Of a stretch of 11,189 bases of DNA, positions 1 through 6,210 are shown one piece after another. Position 1 is the first letter of the stretch. Every line of letters begins with the position of its first letter. Below the pieces are notes generated by a model. The model had not been told where the DNA came from. It did no database searches and worked only from the letters and a program-made list of their open reading frames with translations. Origin of the DNA: Propionibacteriaceae bacterium UBA5174 (GTDB lineage: Bacteria; Actinomycetota; Actinomycetes; Propionibacteriales; Propionibacteriaceae); the NCBI GenBank assembly GCA_002413345.1, contig DHWU01000080.1, forward strand, positions 28,232 through 39,420, given 5' to 3'. Position numbers and translations under genes: made by a program.

Positions 1-156
1 GCGGTCGCAATCGGCCCGGTTTTGCAGGGTTTGAACAAGCCGGTCAACGACCTCTCCCGAGGGGCGTTGATCGATGACATCGTGAACACCGTGGCCATCA
101 CTGCCATTCAGGCACAAGCTGAAACAACGCAATCTGAGAAAAGAGGTGAAGCATGA
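1..156 (+). CDS. pta: Phosphate acetyltransferase, C-terminal end (partial)
   Basis: The open frame enters from the left edge and stops at TGA 154-156. Its visible part reads AVAIGPVLQGLNKPVNDLSR followed by GALIDDIVNTVAITAIQAQ, which matches the conserved end of phosphotransacetylases (the GPxLQGLxKPVNDLSRGA segment). The enzyme interconverts acetyl-CoA and acetyl phosphate in the cytoplasm. Its last bases overlap the acetate kinase start in an ATGA arrangement, so the two genes are very likely cotranscribed and translationally coupled as a pta-ackA operon. A short non-conserved polar tail (about 14 residues) ends the protein. The 5' part, including the active site, lies outside the window. 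Confidence 0.93.
   Translation, partial: AVAIGPVLQGLNKPVNDLSRGALIDDIVNTVAITAIQAQAETTQSEKRGEA
141..149 (+). promoter_or_regulatory. Ribosome binding site of ackA inside the pta 3' end
   Basis: The purine-rich AAGAGGTGA lies just upstream of ATG 153 and within the last codons of pta. With the ATGA overlap it supports coupled translation and fixes ATG 153 as the ackA start. Confidence 0.6.
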
Positions 157-1340
157 CGACTCCGATCCTGCTGCTGAACTGTGGGTCAAGCTCAGTCAAA
201 TACCAAGTGATCGATGCCGACTCCGAAGAGGTGATTGCCACCGGCCTGATTGAGCGAATCGGTGATGGTGAATCCACCATTTCCCACACCTTCGGCGGGC
301 AGACCCTGCAGGACGAGCACGGCTTCGCCGACCACGCCCAGGCGTTGACTTTCTTGGTGAAACTGTTCGACCGGGTTGGGCCGAAGCTGTGCGACATTGT
401 GGCCGTCGGGCACCGTACCGTCCATGGGGGGCGGGGGTTCCGTTCCACCACCGTCATTGACGATGTGGTCTTGGACAAGCTGCGCGAACTCAGCCCGTTG
501 GCGCCGCTACATAATCCGCCCGGCATTGCTGGCATCGAGGCCGCACAAAAGGCGCTGCCGAACGTGCCGCATGTGGCCATCTTCGACACGGCGTTCTTCT
601 CTTCGATGCCGCCCGAGGCCTACACCTACGCGATTCCGCGGAATCTGCGCGAGGTGCATGGCATGCGCAAGTACGGCTTCCACGGCACCTCGCATAGCTA
701 CGTGTCCCACAAGGTCGCCGACGTGCTGGGACGCGACTACAACTCCTTCAACCAGATCGTGTGCCACCTGGGCAATGGGGCTTCAATCTCGGCGATTCGG
801 ATGGGCGTGGCTGTCGATGCGTCCATGGGATTGACGCCGCTGGCTGGGTTGGTGATGGGCACCCGATCCGGGGATGTCGATCCGGGCATGCACCTGTTCA
901 TGTCACAGCGGTTGGGACTGACCATCGCTGAGGTGGATAACCTGCTGAACAAGCGATCGGGCATTTTCGGCATGTCTGGGGTGACCGATTTCCGCGACCT
1001 GTTCGAGCTGATCGATGCCGGTGATGCGGACGCCAAGCTGGCCTTTGATGTCTACATTCACCGGCTGCTGAGCTACATCGGTTCTTACGTGGCGATTCTG
1101 GGTGGGGTAGACGCGCTCACCTTCACCGCTGGCGTTGGCGAGAACGCCGCCCCGGTGCGCGCCGCCGTGATTGGACGGTTGGAGTCGATGGGATTCTGGT
1201 TGGACGCCGAGGCCAACGCCGTCCGCTCCCGCGACGCGCGCGTGATTTCGCGTGAAGGCTCACCAGTGACCGTGTTGGTGGTGCCCACCAACGAAGAGCT
1301 GGCGATGGCCCGCGAAACCAAGGCTGCTATTTCGGCCTGA
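153..1340 (+). CDS. ackA: Acetate kinase
   Basis: This 395-residue protein has the usual length of bacterial acetate kinases. It transfers phosphate between acetyl phosphate and ADP, making ATP and acetate, and completes the pathway begun by the preceding phosphate acetyltransferase. Family landmarks are in order: the N-terminal NCGSSSVKY phosphate loop (residues 9-17), GHRTVHGG with the substrate arginine R88, FDTAFF with catalytic D145, YGFHGTSH with H177, the adenosine-loop HLGNGAS (205-211), GTRSGDVDP with catalytic R238, TAGVGEN (325-331), and the terminal NEE with the metal-binding glutamate E381. All catalytic residues known from family structures appear present. FDTAFF replaces the commoner FDTAFH, which as far as I recall also occurs in actinobacterial members. 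A strong hairpin follows the stop, so the operon probably ends here. Confidence 0.98.
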   Translation: MTTPILLLNCGSSSVKYQVIDADSEEVIATGLIERIGDGESTISHTFGGQTLQDEHGFADHAQALTFLVKLFDRVGPKLCDIVAVGHRTVHGGRGFRSTTVIDDVVLDKLRELSPLAPLHNPPGIAGIEAAQKALPNVPHVAIFDTAFFSSMPPEAYTYAIPRNLREVHGMRKYGFHGTSHSYVSHKVADVLGRDYNSFNQIVCHLGNGASISAIRMGVAVDASMGLTPLAGLVMGTRSGDVDPGMHLFMSQRLGLTIAEVDNLLNKRSGIFGMSGVTDFRDLFELIDAGDADAKLAFDVYIHRLLSYIGSYVAILGGVDALTFTAGVGENAAPVRAAVIGRLESMGFWLDAEANAVRSRDARVISREGSPVTVLVVPTNEELAMARETKAAISA

Positions 1341-1348
1341 GACTGCAG

Positions 1349-1390
1349 CAGCCGCCCGTCCCCTTGGCTGGGGGCGGGCGGCTGTCTTGT
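1349..1390 (+). terminator. Hairpin terminator after ackA
   Basis: A 15-bp stem pairs 1349-1363 with 1370-1384 (one G-T wobble) around the 6-nt loop TTGGCT, starting 9 bp after the ackA stop. The tail TCTTGT is only moderately T-rich, as is common in high-GC actinobacteria. It probably ends the pta-ackA transcript. Confidence 0.85.
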
Positions 1391-1516
1391 CTGCGGTAAG
1401 TCAGCCGACGGTTTGACTCTGCAACCTGCTCCGACCTCCAGCTGTGCGCGGATTGTTGATCTGGGTGCGGATTCCGTCCACTTCTGGGGCAGGGCTGGCA
1501 GTTCGCTGACTCGAAG

Positions 1517-2428
1517 TTGGGCGCTATCGTTGCGGCCGTGAACGACGTGCTTGAAGTCTCTTTCGCTACGAAGACCCGCGATGTGCTCGGGATGCTTGCG
1601 GAGAATCGATCCCGCAGACTCAGCAGTCTGTTGCCCTTGAGTATCGTGGTCGCTGCCTTCGCCGTGCTGACGATTGTCGTCGGCGCGATGTCTCGAAGCT
1701 GGACCGCCATTGGACTTGGTTTGGGCCTTGCTGCCCTGGCCGGGCTCGGCCTGTGGAGTCGCCAACGCCAGGCAAGCGCCATTGCTCCGGCACCGATCCC
1801 GGAGTTGGCCTTTTCGATTGACGACCAGCAGATTCACTTCACCAAGCTTTCTACTAGTCGGGCAACCACCTGGGACTGGCCACTTGCCGAAACCACGCTC
1901 GAGGTGCGCCCCGGCGGGCGCGTCCTGGCTTTCAGCAGAGAAGGCCAGCGCCCGAGGCGTTTCAGCTTGGCCGGTTTGGACATCGATCCGAATCAGCTGG
2001 TCAGCTTCTTCGATTCACGTAAGGCAGCTTGTAGCAGTGGGTCGGCTCCGGCGCGCGAACTACTCGATGCTCCTCGCCCCCAGGCCGGACCAGAGCGGAA
2101 GTACTACGAGACTCCAATGCTTGCGGTGGTGTTTCCGGTGATCTCGATTGCCAGTATTGCCGGCGGGGTCGCGATCACCGTGACGAGTGTTTTGACGAAA
2201 AGCCATGGGGCCCGTGAGTCACATACTGACCCGCGCGGCCAGTTGTGGATGATGGCGCTGATCATGATCGCTGTCGCCGTTGAGATGCAGCGCCGCCACT
2301 TCGCCTACACGAAGTTCCGTTGGCGCAACGACACGATGACCGTCCTTTATTGGGTGCTGATGGCGGTGGCGATAGTTGGCGCTTTGGTTGGCCCGTTCCT
2401 GCTTCCGTCGTTTTCGCTGACGCCATAA
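1517..2428 (+). CDS. Multi-pass membrane protein of unknown function
   Basis: I do not recognise a specific family. Counting from TTG 1517 there are two hydrophobic helices at about residues 38-58 and 63-80, a soluble and probably beta-rich stretch at about 95-170 with a Trp-rich TTWDWPL segment, then three more helices at about 200-225, 242-257 and 274-296. The opening (two helices, then a small cytosolic domain) recalls YcxB-like proteins, but the similarity is weak and only by eye. The start is uncertain. TTG 1517 has no clear ribosome binding site, whereas in-frame GTG 1538 sits 7 nt after a TAnnnT hexamer and may be a leaderless start, giving about 296 residues. It lies after the ackA terminator, so it should have its own promoter. 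The function could not be inferred from its neighbours. Confidence 0.8.
   Translation: MGAIVAAVNDVLEVSFATKTRDVLGMLAENRSRRLSSLLPLSIVVAAFAVLTIVVGAMSRSWTAIGLGLGLAALAGLGLWSRQRQASAIAPAPIPELAFSIDDQQIHFTKLSTSRATTWDWPLAETTLEVRPGGRVLAFSREGQRPRRFSLAGLDIDPNQLVSFFDSRKAACSSGSAPARELLDAPRPQAGPERKYYETPMLAVVFPVISIASIAGGVAITVTSVLTKSHGARESHTDPRGQLWMMALIMIAVAVEMQRRHFAYTKFRWRNDTMTVLYWVLMAVAIVGALVGPFLLPSFSLTP
1525..1530 (+). promoter_or_regulatory. Possible -10 box for a leaderless transcript
   Basis: TATCGT fits the actinobacterial -10 pattern TAnnnT and ends 7 nt before the in-frame GTG at 1538. That spacing would start the mRNA at the GTG itself. There is no convincing -35 hexamer (TTCGCT at 1502-1507 is weak). 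The call rests on one hexamer and its spacing. Confidence 0.3.
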
Positions 2429-2435
2429 TCACCGT

Positions 2436-2753
2436 ATGGAGTCTTGGTCGAAGCTGCTGGCGGCGGCGTCCCTGATTGAGGTCTTCGACTAACCCGCTGA
2501 CGAAGCCGCACGGAATCTCTTGCTGCGGCGCCTACCGATCAAGGTGATCGTTGACACCGTTAAGGCCAGCGGCCAGATCTCGGTGCAGTTGGGAGCAGCC
2601 CGGCACCTCGCTGGTTGGAAGGCCCGCTCTAAAGACGAGCTTGCCAAAGTGCCCGTAATGGTTGGGGCACGATTGGTCGATTTGAGCAGAGCCGAGGGAC
2701 GCACTGACGTGACCGATGCCCTGGAAACTGCCTTGGTGAAGGCGCACCGGTAG
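2436..2753 (+). pseudogene. Small soluble protein gene interrupted by an in-frame TAA
   Basis: ATG 2436, 7 nt after the preceding stop, opens a frame (MESWSKLLAAASLIEVFD) that meets TAA at 2490-2492. The same frame then continues without a stop to 2753 and encodes a plausible helical protein with RNLLLRRLPIKVIVDTV and SVQLGAARHLAGWKA. Read through the stop, it makes about 105 residues in one frame with consistent style on both sides, which suggests a single nonsense mutation in a former gene. The alternative is a 77-residue protein starting at TTG 2520, which has no good ribosome binding site. The family is not recognised. CATAAT at 2424-2429, 6 nt before the ATG, could be a -10 box for a leaderless start. 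A sequencing error at 2490-2492 is also possible. Confidence 0.5.
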
Positions 2754-2772
2754 CCCGGCAGTAATCCACAGG

Positions 2773-2810
2773 CTGAGCGAGCTCACCTGAGAGCTAGCTG
2801 AGGGCTTTTC
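2773..2810 (+). terminator. Probable hairpin terminator
   Basis: AGCGAGCTC (2776-2784) pairs with GAGCTAGCT (2791-2799) with one mismatch around the loop ACCTGA. Two further outer pairs follow, and then a short T-tract (GGCTTTTC). It sits 20 bp after the 2753 stop and would close the preceding transcript. Confidence 0.5.
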
Positions 2811-2910
2811 GCGCGGGCGAACCGTGCCCAGCATCGCTGAGCGTGAGCGGATTACCGGCAGGTTAACTGTTCCTGAACGAGCCCTGTCTAGCGGGCGCCC
2901 ACAAGGACCT

Positions 2911-2932
2911 TTGTCCACAGAAGTTGTCCACA
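2911..2932 (+). promoter_or_regulatory. Two DnaA boxes in direct repeat
   Basis: TTGTCCACA occurs at 2911-2919 and again at 2924-2932, 13 bp apart on the same strand; this is the form of the DnaA box known from actinobacterial origins. A weaker candidate (TTATCCCCA on the minus strand, 2934-2942) abuts them, and TAATCCACA lies at 2762-2770. No dnaA, dnaN or replication initiator gene is nearby, so this is a candidate DnaA-binding cluster and not a demonstrated origin. Confidence 0.5.
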
Positions 2933-2940
2933 GTGGGGAT

Positions 2941-2958
2941 AACTACACGCGTGTAGTT
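2941..2958. promoter_or_regulatory. Perfect 18-bp palindrome, likely operator-like site
   Basis: AACTACACGCGTGTAGTT is identical to its reverse complement over 18 bp. Such a palindrome is the typical form of a dimeric regulator or partition-protein site. It begins 8 bp after the second DnaA box and lies 32 bp left of the first IS-like end. It does not match the chromosomal parS consensus (TGTTTCACGTGAAACA). The binding protein is unknown. Confidence 0.5.
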
Positions 2959-2990
2959 AGGGGGCTTTGGGGACGTTGGTGGAGGGGTGT

Positions 2991-3045
2991 TGTCCGACTG
3001 CACGCAAAATGAGACTTGCGGCGGCAAAACGAGACACGACGAGAC
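2991..3045 (+). repeat. Left IS-like end of the island
   Basis: TGTCCG at 2991-2996 is followed by GAGAC cores at 3011, 3031 and 3041, the first two preceded by AAAAT and AAAAC. An inverted GTCTCATTTT follows at 3059-3068. The end at 10305 repeats the same 20/40/50-bp spacing, with 36 of 55 positions identical when aligned without gaps. Confidence 0.6.
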
Positions 3046-3116
3046 AAATCGGCATGTTGTCTCATTTTGTGACGCGCGATTTCTGGTGGAGCCACCGTCC
3101 CGCATGACGCTAGGTC

Positions 3117-3677
3117 TTGGGGCAACTTCAGCCTGTAGTAAGGCACCGACAGTCTTTGGGCGACAGATGGGTACTGCCCGCTGAGAGCCAGCCTGTCGCC
3201 CATCGACTACGTGCGGACGAAAATCACTTCGTGTTGCGGGTCTCAAGCGCACGGCGGGGCCTCCTTCGATTCGTGGTCCGCGGTAGTTGGCAGAAGCCCG
3301 CTGTCGATCAAGCCGAAGCCTTCCAACGCCTTCTCGACGGCCACCCCGGAACGGCCGCCGGCTACACCAAGCCGGCCCTCGACGTGTTCGACACGTGGCG
3401 CGACGCCTTCACCCTGGCCCGCCGAACCCACGCACTGCCCCCAACAACCAGCCACCCCCGCCACGCCGCAGCGATGCTCGAACACCTCGGGCAGTTCGTC
3501 AACGCAGCCACACCGGAAGACGCCGCCGCCGTTCTCAACCAGTGGTGCCAAGCCGGCCAGTTGACCAAGCCCTACGGAACCCTCCTCGGGCATGTCGCCA
3601 CCCGCCAGGTCCAAGACGCGATCGACGCCGTCAGCTCTTGCTGGAACCGGCGACTTCTCAACCCCGCCGCACGTTAA
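3117..3677 (+). pseudogene. C-terminal fragment of an unrecognised gene
   Basis: The frame from about 3290 to the stop at 3675-3677 has convincing coding style: strong G/C preference at third positions and a soluble helical sequence with AFQRLLDGHPGTAAGYTKPA, ALDVFDTWRDAFTLARRTH and GQFVNAATPEDAAAVLNQWC. Upstream of about 3290 the same frame stays open to 3117 but the sequence loses this character, and no start codon has a usable ribosome binding site. I read it as the 3' part of a longer gene whose 5' part was lost next to the left IS-like end. The product is not recognised. A short translated remnant cannot be excluded. Confidence 0.45.
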
Positions 3678-4013
3678 GAACCGGCCCCGCCGGACCCCGA
3701 ACCGGGCAGGTGCAGCTTTTGCGCCGTTTATATCTTTCGTATTTGGCGACCCGGCCCAGGCACCAGATTCCCCGCACAGGCAGCGCGGCCCCACCACCGA
3801 CCAGCCTGGCCCCACCCGGGACTGTCAGAGCAGCGCGGCAGGGTGACGCCATGCAGGAGCGACCTGACATCTGATGCCCGCACTTGTCGGCGGCCACTGC
3901 AAGTCTGGCCATCTACCCAACGACCAGACAGACTCTTTTTGGCATGAGTTCAAGCGCGTTCCGGTTAATACCCGACCCAACGCCGCCACGCGTTTACCTG
4001 GAGAGAAGGCAGA
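3678..4013 (+). other. Intergenic stretch upstream of gene A
   Basis: I find no convincing gene here. It holds a small hairpin right after the fragment's stop (CCGGC-CCC-GCCGG, 3681-3693, without a T-tract), an AT-rich patch at 3726-3745 that is unusual for this DNA, and near the end TAATAC (3966-3971), a possible -10 element about 43 bp before gene A. No matching -35 at standard spacing is seen. It presumably contains the promoter of gene A. Confidence 0.4.
3999..4009 (+). promoter_or_regulatory. Ribosome binding site of gene A
   Basis: TGGAGAGAAGG is purine-rich and ends 4 nt before GTG 4014. GGAGA within it gives a normal spacing of about 9 nt. It supports GTG 4014 as the start. Confidence 0.6.
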
Positions 4014-5876
4014 GTGCGAAAGTCGAAAAAGCTGAAGCGTCGAATCTCGGCCCGAACACGCTTGGCGCAGCTGACCACCGCACGGCGTGCTGACCAGCGG
4101 GGGCGTGATGTTCCGCCAACTCCGGGCGCTTATGAGGCAATCGCGGAGCTGAGCCACACGAGGGTCGCTGAGGCCCTGATAGCCCGGCACAACCTGCGGA
4201 TGGCGGGCATAACGGAGTTCCCGGGCTGGCTCAGTTACGCCGCGCTTTCACCACTCGCGCCCATGCCGATTCTCGACCAGGCGCTACAGCCGCTCGTGCC
4301 GGATCCCGCCAGACTTCCGAGTGGCATCGGGCAAAGTTGGCCGGAGCACCTCAGTTGGGGCGTCGATAGTGGCGTCTCCGTCGTCAGGCTTCTTCTATGC
4401 GGTCAACTAGTCGGGGCGGCCGCAATTGCGCGAAACCAGCTTGAACGCTGGACCACACACCGAGCATGGCTTGCACAAATCCCGCGGAAATCAGATGAGC
4501 GGTCCGAGGACTTCATCGCGCGAGTCTGGAGCGTTCCGATTGACCGAACCACACTGCCGGACGCTCCGCTGGTCGCGGCTGCATTCGAATCAGATAGTTC
4601 AACTGCCTTACGGCACCCGGACGCCGACCACGCCCACGCCAGGTTTTCCGCCGGTCTTGAGGTGTGCCCAGCCCAGACGTGGATAGCGCTCAGCGAGATC
4701 ATTCACGGACGCCTGTTCACGGAAGCAATCGCCTGGGACAGCCGCGATTGCCTGGGTCAAGGGCGCGCCGGATCGGAGGTGGAGCTCGCCTTCTCCGTGA
4801 TTACCGACGCCGTCCGGCTCTCCGTATCCGACGTGCGAAAGGTGCTTGCGGCAATCCATCTGGAACACGGCAGCCGCAACCTGGCCGCCCGGCTTTGCGA
4901 AGTTTCCGATGGGTTCTCAGAAAGAGGCGATGACACCTGCCGCACAGAAATCCCAGTCATCCCGGTTCTCGTTCGCGAGAGCGGACTCAGTTGCCCGCCA
5001 TTGCATACCCTCATGCCGCTTCTCCCCGCTGAAGGGCTCCGCCCGGCGATCGAAGCGTCGGTCTCACGGTGGGGCAGGAAGTACGACTCGGTGCTTCGAG
5101 GAGAGCGGCCGGACGGGCGTCTTTATCGTGACGATGAACTAGTCACGCTAGGGTTCGCGTGGCACCGAGCGGCCAGCATCCGCTCCGCCGTCGCTGCCCT
5201 CAAAGCCGAGAAGCGTCTTATGGCCACCAGATTTGACCTTGATGTTCTCAATGACAGAGCGGCGCGCTGGGTTTTCGTTTCCGAGGCACTCGCTCTCTGC
5301 GGAGCCTGGGCGCTGTTGCCACAGCAAAGAGCGGCGGCGTGCACCGCAGCGTCCGCACTTCGAAGCGCTTGCTGGTTATGGCTCGAGGACGACGACCGCG
5401 CAATGGCCGTCACTCGGTCGGTTTTGGAGCAAACTGCGCGGCTGCGAACCTGGAGAATCAAGCCCGGTAGGGCCGCCAAACTCGAAGAGCGGGCCGCGCC
5501 ACCTACGCGCTGGTTGGAAGCGGCCGGCTGGCGTCGCCTAGGACCGCTCAACCTGGCGCTCAGCGAGTTCTCTCACCTGGTCGAGCGGTCAGATTGGGAG
5601 CGAGGCCGGCGAATCCTCGGCGACATCCAGGTCGAGGCAAACCCAGAAACCGCAACATTCACTGCCCGAGGAAACGCACTCCAACTTGTAGAGGAGTTGG
5701 CCGCCCGCGAGGTCACCGCCAACCTCACGGTGCTGGCGCCAAATACAGCTACCGCATTCCAACGCATCCTGAGTGATGTAGGACTCGACATAGAGGACGA
5801 CGCACTGATCGAAAGCCGGCTGAGTGAGATTTGGAAGTTCGCGCCCGGCGCTCCGGCGACCAACGCTTCCCACTGA
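4014..5876 (+). CDS. Gene A: large helical protein with a duplicated ALSExxH module
   Basis: The 620-residue product is soluble, Ala/Arg/Leu-rich and predicted to be mostly helical; the first 35 residues are strongly basic. I recognise no enzyme motif. The visible structure is an internal duplication. Residues 121-153 (LLLCGQLVGAAAIARNQLE, then WTTHRAW) match residues 449-481 (CWLWLEDDDRAMAVTRSVLE, then QTARLRTW) in the pattern A-x3-R-x2-LE-x7-R-x-W, and each copy is followed by WIALSEIIHG (223-232) or LNLALSEFSHL (512-522). The combination recalls DUF5677-like helical proteins, a resemblance by eye only. No HEPN-type RNase motif is evident. It lies 334 bp upstream of gene B on the same strand inside the IS-like ends, so a role with B and C is plausible but unproven. 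Start GTG 4014 has a good ribosome binding site. Confidence 0.88.
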   Translation: MRKSKKLKRRISARTRLAQLTTARRADQRGRDVPPTPGAYEAIAELSHTRVAEALIARHNLRMAGITEFPGWLSYAALSPLAPMPILDQALQPLVPDPARLPSGIGQSWPEHLSWGVDSGVSVVRLLLCGQLVGAAAIARNQLERWTTHRAWLAQIPRKSDERSEDFIARVWSVPIDRTTLPDAPLVAAAFESDSSTALRHPDADHAHARFSAGLEVCPAQTWIALSEIIHGRLFTEAIAWDSRDCLGQGRAGSEVELAFSVITDAVRLSVSDVRKVLAAIHLEHGSRNLAARLCEVSDGFSERGDDTCRTEIPVIPVLVRESGLSCPPLHTLMPLLPAEGLRPAIEASVSRWGRKYDSVLRGERPDGRLYRDDELVTLGFAWHRAASIRSAVAALKAEKRLMATRFDLDVLNDRAARWVFVSEALALCGAWALLPQQRAAACTAASALRSACWLWLEDDDRAMAVTRSVLEQTARLRTWRIKPGRAAKLEERAAPPTRWLEAAGWRRLGPLNLALSEFSHLVERSDWERGRRILGDIQVEANPETATFTARGNALQLVEELAAREVTANLTVLAPNTATAFQRILSDVGLDIEDDALIESRLSEIWKFAPGAPATNASH

Positions 5877-6210
5877 AAGCAACCAGGTCCAGCTTGGCCT
5901 CTCCTGGCCAGTTCCCCAGCCACGAACTCTGGCAGACGTGCCAGCGTGACTGCACGAAGCAGATCACTAGCCGTCCTTACGGGCCTCGGTCGACACTGAC
6001 GCGCTGGCCGGCAGCGAGCAGCGGAAGTGCCATAACGTCGCCCGGCTCGGGTATCACCCGCATCCAGGCTGTATCAGGTTGCCGCGCGTGTGATGACTTC
6101 CCGCCTAGGCCGGGCCTACGCGGCCCAACCGATGTCAGATCTCTGCCCATCTCGTCGCCAACGAGCCATGCCGTCAGCGCGCCCTTTTCTCGAAAGAGTG
6201 AAGGGAGGCC
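5877..6210 (+). other. Intergenic leader between genes A and B, with a hairpin
   Basis: No convincing gene is present. An inverted repeat at 6101-6123 pairs CCGCCTAGGC with GCCTACGCGG at 9 of 10 positions around a CGG loop. It has no T-tract and lies about 90 bp before gene B, so it may be a leader structure or operator more than a terminator. The gap is long enough to hold a separate promoter for B and C, but I find no clear -35/-10 pair. AAGGGAGG at 6201-6208 is a strong Shine-Dalgarno-like run. Confidence 0.4.

Noticed and set aside
98..589. 163-residue minus-strand frame over pta/ackA
   Set aside because: It is antisense to ackA, which carries every family motif; long antisense frames are expected in high-GC genes.
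1085..1837. 250-residue minus-strand frame
   Set aside because: It crosses the ackA 3' end, the terminator hairpin and the start of the membrane-protein gene, and its composition looks random (Ser, Arg and Gln rich).
2941..2958. Palindrome as a chromosomal parS site
   Set aside because: It does not match TGTTTCACGTGAAACA, and the window holds no parA or parB.
3006..3068. GAGAC repeats as a CRISPR array
   Set aside because: The units are about 10 bp, change orientation and are unevenly spaced, and there are no cas genes; they fit IS subterminal repeats.
3243..3815. 190-residue minus-strand frame opposite the gene fragment
   Set aside because: The + frame from 3290 to 3677 has the better codon pattern; the antisense product is low-complexity Gly/Val/Ala.
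4451..4466. RWTTHR in gene A (residues 145-150) as a HEPN RNase motif
   Set aside because: The HEPN motif needs Rx4-6H; here the Arg-His spacing is three or eight and it is not kept in the second module.
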